In this document: one piece after another, positions 8,771-16,656 of the stretch
Position numbering within the stretch: position 1 is the stretch's first letter
How the letters are laid out: each line of letters begins with the position of its first letter
NCBI RefSeq assembly: GCF_004342985.1
Contig: NZ_SMBO01000007.1
Span: forward strand, 62,001 to 126,000
DNA: 64,000 bases
Reading direction: 5' to 3'
DNA from: Novosphingobium sp. PhB57
Lineage (GTDB): Bacteria > Pseudomonadota > Alphaproteobacteria > Sphingomonadales > Sphingomonadaceae
Notes under the pieces: generated by a model
Told to the model about the DNA's origin: nothing
Databases searched by the model: none
The model's input: the letters and a program-made list of their open reading frames with translations, nothing else
Translations under genes and position numbers: made by a program

Positions 8771-10032
8771 GACGCTGCCTCCCCGCCGCGCACGCACAGG
8801 GCGGCGAACAGGGCGATCCCCACGTAGCAGGCCGCCGGCAGCAGCAGTGCCAGCAGCAGGCCGATCGCGTCAGCCGCCATGCCGGTAAGCAGCGGCACGA
8901 TCGCACCGCCGACCACCGCCATGCAGAGCCACATCGAGGCCAGCGGGGCCTTGCTGCTGTCCCGCGGCATGGCGAGCGCGTAGATGGTCGGGTACATGAT
9001 CGCGTTGCACAGACCGACAGCAATCAGGGCACCGGCACCAACCGCGCCGGGCAGCAGGGCCGCGGCCACCGTCAGCATGATCGCCGCCAGGGCCGCGTAG
9101 ACCAGCAAGCGGGCCTCGGCGATCCAGGTCATCAGCCAGGCTCCGGCGAAACGGCCGATCATGGCCCCCGCCCAGTAGAGGCTGACCAGTCGCCCGGCAC
9201 TGACCGGCTCCAGCGCCAGCCGGTTCGGCAGCATCAGCACGTTCGTCATCAGCGTCCCGATCGTCACTTCCGCGCCCACGTAGAGGAAGATCGCACAGAC
9301 ACCCCAGAGAAGCCGGCGCTCGCCGAGCACGGCGAAGATCTGCCGGGTCCAGTCCCGCGGGAGATAGTCGCCCGCGGCGGACGGCGCGTCGGCCAGCAAT
9401 GCCCGGTGCGCGATGTAGAACGTGGCCAGCGTCGCCAGCCCTGCCCCGATGGCGATGAAGGGTATCGACGCGGTCACCTCCACGCGCGCGCCGGGGGCGA
9501 TGTCGGCCAGAAGGAACGGCGCGCTCACCAGCGGGCCAAGCACGGTGCCGAGGGAGTTAAAACCCTGCAGCAGGTTGAGCCGGAAAGCCGAGCGCCGCGA
9601 CGGGCCGATCACCGTCACCACCGTATTGGCCGCGATCTGCAGGACCGTCTGCCCGGCCGAAAGCAGCAGCAATGCTCCCAGCACCAACAGGAATTGCCGC
9701 ATCCCCTGCGCGAGGACCAGCGCCAGGCAGCCCGCCGCCATGACGGTCAGTCCCGCCGCGATCGCCCGCATATATCCGATTCGAATCACCGATAGCGCCG
9801 CCGGCAGGGCGAACAGCAAGTAGCTGGAGTGGAAAGCCAGCTGGATCAGCAGCGCGCTCTTGTAGTCCAGCGCCAGCACCGACTTGAGCTGCGGCACCAG
9901 GAGGCCGACCGAAGCGCTCAGGAACCCGCCGATGAAGAACACGCCGATGGAGAGCCAGAACAGGCGGCGAGTCACCGATTCCTGCGCTTCGGACGTGCGG
10001 CTGATCGGGGGGGAAAGCGACATGGTGGACAT
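8767..10032 (-). CDS. FHS-type MFS sugar permease (FucP-like)
   Basis: 421 residues with about 12 membrane segments. The N-terminal half (FFIGGFLSASVGLLVPQLKS, QLAFHSSYLLFALPAAL) resembles the fucose/glucose/galactose:H+ symporter family. It would carry monosaccharides or small oligosaccharides across the inner membrane after the glycosidases at 14260-19170 have worked in the periplasm. It is the first gene of the minus-strand unit and overlaps the LacI gene by 4 bases. The substrate is inferred from context only. Confidence 0.85.
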   Translation of the reverse strand: MSTMSLSPPISRTSEAQESVTRRLFWLSIGVFFIGGFLSASVGLLVPQLKSVLALDYKSALLIQLAFHSSYLLFALPAALSVIRIGYMRAIAAGLTVMAAGCLALVLAQGMRQFLLVLGALLLLSAGQTVLQIAANTVVTVIGPSRRSAFRLNLLQGFNSLGTVLGPLVSAPFLLADIAPGARVEVTASIPFIAIGAGLATLATFYIAHRALLADAPSAAGDYLPRDWTRQIFAVLGERRLLWGVCAIFLYVGAEVTIGTLMTNVLMLPNRLALEPVSAGRLVSLYWAGAMIGRFAGAWLMTWIAEARLLVYAALAAIMLTVAAALLPGAVGAGALIAVGLCNAIMYPTIYALAMPRDSSKAPLASMWLCMAVVGGAIVPLLTGMAADAIGLLLALLLPAACYVGIALFAALCVRGGEAAS

Positions 10033-10101
10033 CTATGGCACTCGGCAGGCGAAGGCAAACGGGCCGGATCGCGGAAATGATGTGTCATGAAATCCACAAT
10101 C

Positions 10102-10115
10102 TGACATCGATGTCA
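10102..10115. promoter_or_regulatory. LacI-type operator, left copy
   Basis: Perfect 14-bp palindrome TGACATCGATGTCA. On the minus strand its edge makes TTGACA (10116-10111), a consensus -35 element pointing at the transporter-LacI unit. A bound repressor would block that promoter. Confidence 0.8.
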
Positions 10116-10145
10116 AATCGTTGCCGAACCGTTTTCAAATGCGCT

Positions 10146-10159
10146 TGACATCGATGTCA
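10146..10159. promoter_or_regulatory. LacI-type operator, right copy
   Basis: Second identical palindrome TGACATCGATGTCA, 44 bases from the first (about four helical turns). On the plus strand TTGACA at 10145-10150 is a consensus -35 element for the TonB-receptor operon. The spacing would allow cooperative binding on one face of the helix. Confidence 0.8.
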
Positions 10160-10209
10160 GATTGCGGCCATCAGCCGCTCACAAGGTACAAACCATCTGG
10201 GAGGATGAC

Positions 10210-12687
10210 ATGACGAGGCACGATCTCGTCGCGGGCACAGCGCTCGCGGCTTGCCTATTTTCCATTTCCACCGCAGCCCACGCGCAGGATGCCGCAGCAC
10301 CTGCCCAGAATTCGGCGCAACAGGCGTCGTCGGCTGCTTCCAACGGTGACATCATCGTCACGGCCACGCGCCGCGAAACGACTCTTCAGTCGACGCCGAT
10401 CGCGATTTCGGCCTTCAGCCAGGAAACGCTGACCAAGAACGGCGTCAAGGACGTTACCGACCTGGCCCGTTTCGTGCCTTCGCTGCAGTTCAACCAGCAG
10501 GGCGACCAGTCGGCCGTGCTGCTGACCCTGCGCGGCATCGGCAACGACAGCGCCTATACCGAAGTGGCCGACCCCGAAGTCGCCATCTATATCGACGGCA
10601 TCTATTCGCCGCGCTCGCAGGGCGCCTCGGTACTGATGTACGACATGGAACGCGTGGAAGTGCTGCGCGGCCCGCAGGGCACGCTGTTTGGCCGCAACGC
10701 CACCGTCGGCGCGCTCAGCCTGATCTCGGCCAAGCCCAAGCTCGGTGAGTTCAGCGGCAATGTCGAAGTGACCGCCGGCAACTACGACCGTCTCGGCGTG
10801 CGCGGTGCGATCAACATCCCCGTCACCGACACCCTGGCCTTCCGCGTCGCTTTCGTCAGCGACCGCCACGACGGCTATGCCGACTACCAGGCCGCGCCTG
10901 ACATCGCCGGCATCAACAAGTCGGCCTTCGTCACTTCGGGCAAGAAGTACTATGCCGCCGACCAGCAGTCGGGCCGCGTCTCGATGCTCTGGCAGCCGAG
11001 CGAGAAGTTCAGCTGGAACCTGTCGGCGGAAGGCTTCCTCGACAACGGCGCGCCGGTTATCGGCCTGCTCCAGACCCCGCGCGCGGGCACCAAGCGCTGG
11101 TCCACCCTGAGCGACACCGCGCCCAGCACCGACCGCTATTCGGTCGCCGTGCGCAGCACGATGAACTACGACATCACGGACGGCGTCCAGCTCAGCTACA
11201 TCGCCGGCTGGTCGCGCATCGGCGGCAGCACCCGCACCGATGCCGATGCGGGCGCCCTGCCCCCGACCGGCCAGGTGGATGCGGACGGCAACGACCTGCC
11301 GCTCGGCGCCTTCAACGAGAACGCCACGCTGTCGTCGCGCTATGACTTCCAGAGCCACGAACTCCAGCTCAAGTCGAGCGGCGAGAACGAACTCGACTGG
11401 ATCCTGGGCGCTTACTACAGCCACGAGAAGAACAAGATCCGCTTCGACATCGACCAGCGCAACGGCTACCGCGACGGTACGTTCAGCTGGGCGGGCAGCT
11501 TCATCCAGGCCAATCGCCAGATCGACAGCCGCGCCGTGTTCGGCCAGACCGTGTGGCACGCCACCGACTGGCTGCGCCTGACCGGCGGCCTGCGCTACAC
11601 CTCGGACAAGAAGCAGGACATCGGCGGCCGTAACGTCACGTTCTCGGGCGACGGCTGCACCGATGCCGACAAGGCACCCGGCGGCGCCTGCACCACCGGC
11701 ATCTTCGGCGCCTATCCCGATGCTTCGGCCGCGGAACTGGTGGCCCTGCTGCCCGGCTTCTCGATCTCGAACAACGACGTGAAGGGCAAGTGGGACAAGC
11801 TGACCTACCTCGCCCGCGTCGATGCCGATCTTGCCGAGGACACGCTGGGCTATGCCAGCATCTCCACCGGCTTCAAGTCGGGCAACATCCAGGACAATGC
11901 CGGTCTGACCGATCCGGAAACCCTGACCAACTACGAAGTCGGCCTCAAGACCCGCCTGCTCGACCGGGCCGTGACGCTCAACCTGGCGGCCTATTATTCC
12001 GACTTCAAGGGATACCAGGTCAACCAGGCCGTCACCTTCCGCGACGATGCCGGCAACGTGGTGCGCAGCCAGATCGTGACCCAGAACGCCAAGGGCGCGA
12101 AGGCTTACGGCCTGGAAGCGGAAATGAATGCCGCCTTCACCGCCAACGACCGCCTGAACTTCTCGGCTACGCTGCAGAAGACCAAGCTGGACGATCTGGA
12201 AAGCGTCGACGGCCGTCTCTACGACGGTGGCAAGGCGTCCTCCATCGTGCAGCTGCAGGGCAACGAACTGGCCCACGCGCCGCGCTTCTCGGCCACGCTG
12301 AGCTACGAGCATGATTTCGAACTGGCGAGCGGAGCCCGGATCACCCCGCGCTTCACCACCCATTACGAAACCAAGAGCTGGCTGAGCTACTTCAACGGCG
12401 ACGCCAATCCGTTCGTGAACGTCAACGATCCGGCCGACAACATGCCCGACCGCGGCACCAACGGCACGTCGTGGGACAAGCAGAAGGCCTACTTCCGTTC
12501 CGACGCCTCGCTCCGGTTCAGCCCGGCAGACGGCAGGTACTCGGTCGAAGCCTTCGTCCAGAACATCGAGAACGGGCATATCCGTACCGGTGCCGGTGCC
12601 TTCGGCGCGCCGCGCTACGATCCGGTGTTCCTCTCGAACCTGCAGCCGCCGCGGACCTGGGGTGTGCGCGCCAGCGCGAACTTCTGA
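10210..12687 (+). CDS. TonB-dependent receptor (carbohydrate locus)
   Basis: 825 residues from ATG 10210, preceded by GGGAGGA. The N-terminal signal peptide ends in AHA-QD near residue 26. A plug domain follows with DIIVTATRRETTLQSTPIAI, a TonB-box-like start. The region VEVLRGPQGTLFGRNATVGAL is the hallmark plug motif, and a long beta-barrel ends in VRASANF with the usual terminal phenylalanine. It imports ligands through the outer membrane using TonB energy. Position ahead of a halogenase-like gene and two GH3 glycosidases, and divergent from a sugar permease and LacI regulator, suggests an oligosaccharide or aryl-glycoside ligand. Confidence 0.93.
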   Translation: MTRHDLVAGTALAACLFSISTAAHAQDAAAPAQNSAQQASSAASNGDIIVTATRRETTLQSTPIAISAFSQETLTKNGVKDVTDLARFVPSLQFNQQGDQSAVLLTLRGIGNDSAYTEVADPEVAIYIDGIYSPRSQGASVLMYDMERVEVLRGPQGTLFGRNATVGALSLISAKPKLGEFSGNVEVTAGNYDRLGVRGAINIPVTDTLAFRVAFVSDRHDGYADYQAAPDIAGINKSAFVTSGKKYYAADQQSGRVSMLWQPSEKFSWNLSAEGFLDNGAPVIGLLQTPRAGTKRWSTLSDTAPSTDRYSVAVRSTMNYDITDGVQLSYIAGWSRIGGSTRTDADAGALPPTGQVDADGNDLPLGAFNENATLSSRYDFQSHELQLKSSGENELDWILGAYYSHEKNKIRFDIDQRNGYRDGTFSWAGSFIQANRQIDSRAVFGQTVWHATDWLRLTGGLRYTSDKKQDIGGRNVTFSGDGCTDADKAPGGACTTGIFGAYPDASAAELVALLPGFSISNNDVKGKWDKLTYLARVDADLAEDTLGYASISTGFKSGNIQDNAGLTDPETLTNYEVGLKTRLLDRAVTLNLAAYYSDFKGYQVNQAVTFRDDAGNVVRSQIVTQNAKGAKAYGLEAEMNAAFTANDRLNFSATLQKTKLDDLESVDGRLYDGGKASSIVQLQGNELAHAPRFSATLSYEHDFELASGARITPRFTTHYETKSWLSYFNGDANPFVNVNDPADNMPDRGTNGTSWDKQKAYFRSDASLRFSPADGRYSVEAFVQNIENGHIRTGAGAFGAPRYDPVFLSNLQPPRTWGVRASANF

Positions 12688-12709
12688 TAGCGAGCTGAAA
12701 GGAAAGAAC

Positions 12710-14263
12710 ATGACGACCGACTATCCCTCCTCCGGTCGCGTCGTCATCCTGGGCGGCGGTACGGCCGGTTGGCTGGCCGCCGCCTACCTTTCCCGCACGT
12801 TGAAGCTGCCGAACGTCACGCTGGTCGAATCCAGCGAGATCGGCATCATCGGCGTGGGGGAAGGGACTTTTCCCACGATCCGCACGACACTGGCGGGCCT
12901 GGGGATCAGCGAGGCGGAATTCCTGGTCCGTGCCGACGCCACCTTCAAGCAGGGTGTGCTGTTCGACGGCTGGGCCACCGGCACCGACAGCTATTTCCAT
13001 CCGTTCAACCTGCCCGTGGGCGGCGAGGACGAAGCGCTGCTGCCGCACTGGATCGCCGATGACAGCGGCCAGCGCCTGCCCTGGGCCGATGCCGTCACCG
13101 TGCAGGAACAGGTGATCCGCGCCGGACGCGGTCCCAAGCGGGTCGAAGACCCCGACTTCTCCGGCCCGATGAACTATGCCTACCACTTCGACGCGGCCCG
13201 CTTCGCCGATTACTTGCGCGACATATCCGTCGCCGCCGGTGTCGACCGCATCGAAGGAACCGTCGCCACCGTGGAGCGTGCGGACGACGGCGATATCGCC
13301 GCGCTCGTGCTGGCCGATGGCCGCCGCGTGGAAGGCGACTTCTTCCTGGATTGCTCGGGCTTCCGCTCGCTGCTGATCGGCCAGACGCTGGGAGCGGGCT
13401 TCACCTCCTGCGCCGGCAGCCTGTTCAACGACCGCGCCCTGGCCATGCAGGTGCCCTATGCCGAACCCGGCGCGCCGGTGCGGCCCTATACTCTGGCCAC
13501 CGCGCACGAGGCGGGCTGGACCTGGGACATCGGCCTCAGCGAACGGCGCGGCATCGGCTATGTCTACTCCAGCCGCCATTGCTCGGACGAAGAGGCGGAA
13601 GCGACCCTGCGCCGCTATGTCGGCAACGAAGGCGACAGCCTGACCCCGCGCCAGCTGCGCTTCGAAACCGGCTACCGCGAGACCCAGTGGATCGGCAACT
13701 GCGTGGCCGTGGGCCTTTCCGCCGGCTTCTTCGAGCCGCTGGAATCGACCGGCATCATGCTGATCGAGGCCGCGCTCAAGATGATCGGCGAATTCCTCGT
13801 TCCCGGCGGCCGCGCCGCCCGCGACGCCGCCGCGCGCAGCTTCAACCGGCTGATGGCGGCCCGCTTCGAGCGCATCGTCCATTTCCTCAAGCTGCACTAC
13901 TGCATCACCCGGCGCACCGACACCGCCTATTGGCGCGACAATGCCGATCCGGCCTCCATCCCCGAAGCCTTGCAGGACATGCTGGCGCAGTGGCGCCACC
14001 GCCCACCCTCGCGCTTCGACTTCGTGGTGGATCTCGAGACCTTCCTGCCGCCAAGCTACCACTACATCCTCTACGGCATGGGCTTCGAAACCAGCCTTTC
14101 CGGCGGAGCGGCCCGCTATCCCGGTGGCGCCGCCGCGCGCGATGTCTTCTCCCGCGTCCGCAGCGCCCATGCCGGCGCCCGCGGTGCCCTGCCGGACCAC
14201 CGCGCCCTTCTCGACCATTATCACGCTCGCTCGGCCCCCCAGCCCATTAAGGTTTTCCGATGA
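12710..14263 (+). CDS. Flavin-dependent tryptophan-halogenase-like protein
   Basis: 517 residues from ATG 12710 with GGAAAG upstream. The FAD-binding motif is VVILGGGTAGWLAA (residues 11-24). K80 in TFKQG aligns with the catalytic lysine of flavin-dependent halogenases, and WTWDIG (270-275... W270, W272, I274) matches the WxWxIP motif except that the proline is glycine. It is therefore probably a true FAD enzyme of the PrnA/BrvH superfamily rather than a degenerate copy. No flavin reductase gene is nearby. It lies 22 bases after the TonB-receptor gene and overlaps the next glycosidase by 4 bases (ATGA), so it belongs to the carbohydrate operon. Such pairs recur in sphingomonads and Caulobacterales, but their biological substrate is not established. 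Confidence 0.88.
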   Translation: MTTDYPSSGRVVILGGGTAGWLAAAYLSRTLKLPNVTLVESSEIGIIGVGEGTFPTIRTTLAGLGISEAEFLVRADATFKQGVLFDGWATGTDSYFHPFNLPVGGEDEALLPHWIADDSGQRLPWADAVTVQEQVIRAGRGPKRVEDPDFSGPMNYAYHFDAARFADYLRDISVAAGVDRIEGTVATVERADDGDIAALVLADGRRVEGDFFLDCSGFRSLLIGQTLGAGFTSCAGSLFNDRALAMQVPYAEPGAPVRPYTLATAHEAGWTWDIGLSERRGIGYVYSSRHCSDEEAEATLRRYVGNEGDSLTPRQLRFETGYRETQWIGNCVAVGLSAGFFEPLESTGIMLIEAALKMIGEFLVPGGRAARDAAARSFNRLMAARFERIVHFLKLHYCITRRTDTAYWRDNADPASIPEALQDMLAQWRHRPPSRFDFVVDLETFLPPSYHYILYGMGFETSLSGGAARYPGGAAARDVFSRVRSAHAGARGALPDHRALLDHYHARSAPQPIKVFR

Positions 14264-16563
14264 TTTCTGCCACCAAGACTGCCCTGATCGCCGGCCTCAT
14301 GGCCGGCGCCAGCCTGAGCGCACCGGCGCTGGCTCAAAACGCGCCTGTCCGGAGCGCGCCTGCCCAGAGCGCTGGGGCCTCCGCTTCCGCCGCGACCTCC
14401 CCGTCCTCCCAGGCCCGCGCCGATGCCCTCGTCAAGCAGATGACGCTGGAAGAGAAGCTGCAGCTGGTCCACGGCTTCTTCCCGCCCCTGGCCAAGCCGG
14501 CGGTGCCCATCGCGATGATCCCCTCTGCCGGCCATATTCCCGGCATTCCGCGCCTGGGCATCCCGACCCTGCGGGAGAGCGACGCCAGTCTCGGCGTTGC
14601 CAACCAGATCGAGCAGCGCAAGGGCGACGTCGCCACCGCGCTCCCGGCCAGCATCGCCACCGCCGCCACGTTCAACCCGAAGCTCGCTTATGAAGGCGGC
14701 GCGATGATCGGCGCCGAAGCCCGCGCCAAGACCTTCAACGTGCTGCTGGCCGGCGGCGTCAACCTGACCCGCGACCCCTGGAACGGCCGCAATTTCGAGT
14801 ATCTCGGCGAAGACCCGCTGCTCGCCGGCGTCATGGTGGGCCAGCACATCAAGGGCGTGCAGAGCAACCACATCGTCTCCACCATCAAGCACTTCGCGCT
14901 CAACTCGCAGGAAACCGGCCGCACCGTGCTCGATGCCCGGATCGGCACCGCCGAACTGCGCGAGAGCGACCTGCTGGCCTTCCAGCTTGGCATCGAGAGC
15001 GGCAATCCCGCCTCCGTCATGTGCGCCTATAACAAGGTCAATGGCGACTATGCCTGCGAGAACGACTGGCTGCTGAACAAGGTATTGAAGCAGGACTGGG
15101 CCTACAAGGGCTGGGTCATGTCCGACTGGGGCGCGGTCCATTCCACCGAGAAGGCGGCGATCAACGGTCTCGACCAGGATTCCGGCCAGGAACTGGACGA
15201 CCAGATGTTCTTCGACGCCAAGTTCGCCGAAGCGGTGACGGCCGGGCGCATCCCGATGGCCCGCCTTGACGACATGGTCCGCCGCATCCTGTTCGGCGTG
15301 ATCGACAGCGGCTTGATGGACAATCCCGTTCCCGAAAGCGCCCAGCAGATCGACTATGCGGCTCACGCCGAAGTCGCCCAGCGCGCGGCCGAGGAAGGCA
15401 TCGTCCTGCTCAAGAACCAGGGCGACCTGCTGCCTCTCGCCAGGACCGCGAAGAAGATTGTGCTGATCGGCGCCCATGCGGACGTGGGCGTGCTTTCGGG
15501 CGGCGGGTCCTCGCAGGTCCGCTCCGTAGGTGGCGCGCCGGTCGAAATCCCCCTGACCAAGGGTGCCGCCGCCTCTTTCGCGCGGATCACCTGGCATGCC
15601 TCCTCGCCGCTGAAAGCGATCCAGGCCCTCGCGCCGGGCGCCAGCGTCACGTATGTCGACGGCAGCGACCCCAAGGCGGCAGCCGCCGCGGCGAAGGGCG
15701 CGGACATGGCGCTCGTCTTCGCCTGGGCCTGGCGCACCGAGGCGCAGGACCCCGAGAGCATGGCCCTGCCCGACAACCAGGACGCGCTGATCGAGGCCGT
15801 CGCCGGCGCCAACAAGAAGACGCTGGTGGTGGTCGAGGCCGGCGGCCCGGTGCTCATGCCTTGGGTCAGCCGCGTACCCGCCATTCTCCAGGCCTGGTAT
15901 CCCGGCCAGCGCGGGGGCGAGGCGATCGCCAATATCCTGTTCGGCGCGGTCGATCCTTCGGGCCGCCTGCCGATGACGTTCCCGGTCGGCATCGATCAGG
16001 CCCCGCGCCCGCAGCCGCTCGGCCTGGCCGAACTCCACGCCGCCGAAGCGCGGCGCAGCGCCGGGGACAAGACCGTCTACGGCATGAGCGGCGGCGTCGC
16101 CTCCTTCCCGGTCGATTACCCGGAGGGCGCCGATGTCGGCTACCGCTGGTATGCCGCGAAGAACGAAAAGCCGCTGTTCCCCTTCGGCTTCGGCCTTACC
16201 TACACCAGCTTCCGCTACGCCAACCTCAAGGTGTCCGGCGGCGCCAGGCTGACCGTCGCCTTCGACGTGACCAACAGCGGCAAGCGCGAAGGCGCCGACG
16301 TGCCGCAGCTCTATGTCGAGGCGAAGAGCGCCGCAGGCACGAGCGCCTATCGCCTGGCCGGGTTCGAGAAGGTCTGGCTCAAGCCCGGCGAGACCCGCCA
16401 CGTCTCGCTGACCGTCGACCCGCGCGTGATCGCCCGTTTCGACAACGCCGCGCCCGGCTGGATCGTCGATGCCGGCGCCTATCGCCTGCGCATCGGCCAC
16501 TTCGCCGGTGACGCCGCTCTCGAAGGTGCCGCCAATCTCGACCGGGTGACCGCCAGGCCGTGA
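14260..16563 (+). CDS. Periplasmic GH3 beta-glucosidase-type glycosidase
   Basis: 767 residues with a signal peptide (ALIAGLMAGASLSAPALAQN). The GH3 N-terminal barrel contains KHFALNSQE (K210-H211) and VMSDWGA, where D289 is the expected nucleophile. The C-terminal (alpha/beta)6 sandwich begins near residue 370 (EEGIVLLKNQGDLLPL). A fibronectin-III-like domain at the end (from ~GLTYTSFRYANLKVSG) is typical of the BglX group. It should release terminal sugars from oligosaccharides brought in by the receptor upstream. Start overlaps the halogenase stop. Confidence 0.92.
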   Translation: MISATKTALIAGLMAGASLSAPALAQNAPVRSAPAQSAGASASAATSPSSQARADALVKQMTLEEKLQLVHGFFPPLAKPAVPIAMIPSAGHIPGIPRLGIPTLRESDASLGVANQIEQRKGDVATALPASIATAATFNPKLAYEGGAMIGAEARAKTFNVLLAGGVNLTRDPWNGRNFEYLGEDPLLAGVMVGQHIKGVQSNHIVSTIKHFALNSQETGRTVLDARIGTAELRESDLLAFQLGIESGNPASVMCAYNKVNGDYACENDWLLNKVLKQDWAYKGWVMSDWGAVHSTEKAAINGLDQDSGQELDDQMFFDAKFAEAVTAGRIPMARLDDMVRRILFGVIDSGLMDNPVPESAQQIDYAAHAEVAQRAAEEGIVLLKNQGDLLPLARTAKKIVLIGAHADVGVLSGGGSSQVRSVGGAPVEIPLTKGAAASFARITWHASSPLKAIQALAPGASVTYVDGSDPKAAAAAAKGADMALVFAWAWRTEAQDPESMALPDNQDALIEAVAGANKKTLVVVEAGGPVLMPWVSRVPAILQAWYPGQRGGEAIANILFGAVDPSGRLPMTFPVGIDQAPRPQPLGLAELHAAEARRSAGDKTVYGMSGGVASFPVDYPEGADVGYRWYAAKNEKPLFPFGFGLTYTSFRYANLKVSGGARLTVAFDVTNSGKREGADVPQLYVEAKSAAGTSAYRLAGFEKVWLKPGETRHVSLTVDPRVIARFDNAAPGWIVDAGAYRLRIGHFAGDAALEGAANLDRVTARP

Positions 16564-16584
16564 CGACCAAGCCCTGACACCCCC

Positions 16585-16618
16585 GGCGGCGGCACCGGCT
16601 TCCCGCCGGCGCGCCGCC
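16585..16618 (+). other. GC-rich hairpin between the two GH3 genes
   Basis: GGCGGC...GCCGCC with an inner CCGGC-TTCCC-GCCGG stem. There is no T run, so it is more likely a processing or attenuation hairpin than a full terminator. Confidence 0.35.
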
Positions 16619-16656
16619 ACAGCCCCATCCTGACGCCCGCCCTCACAGGAGACCTC

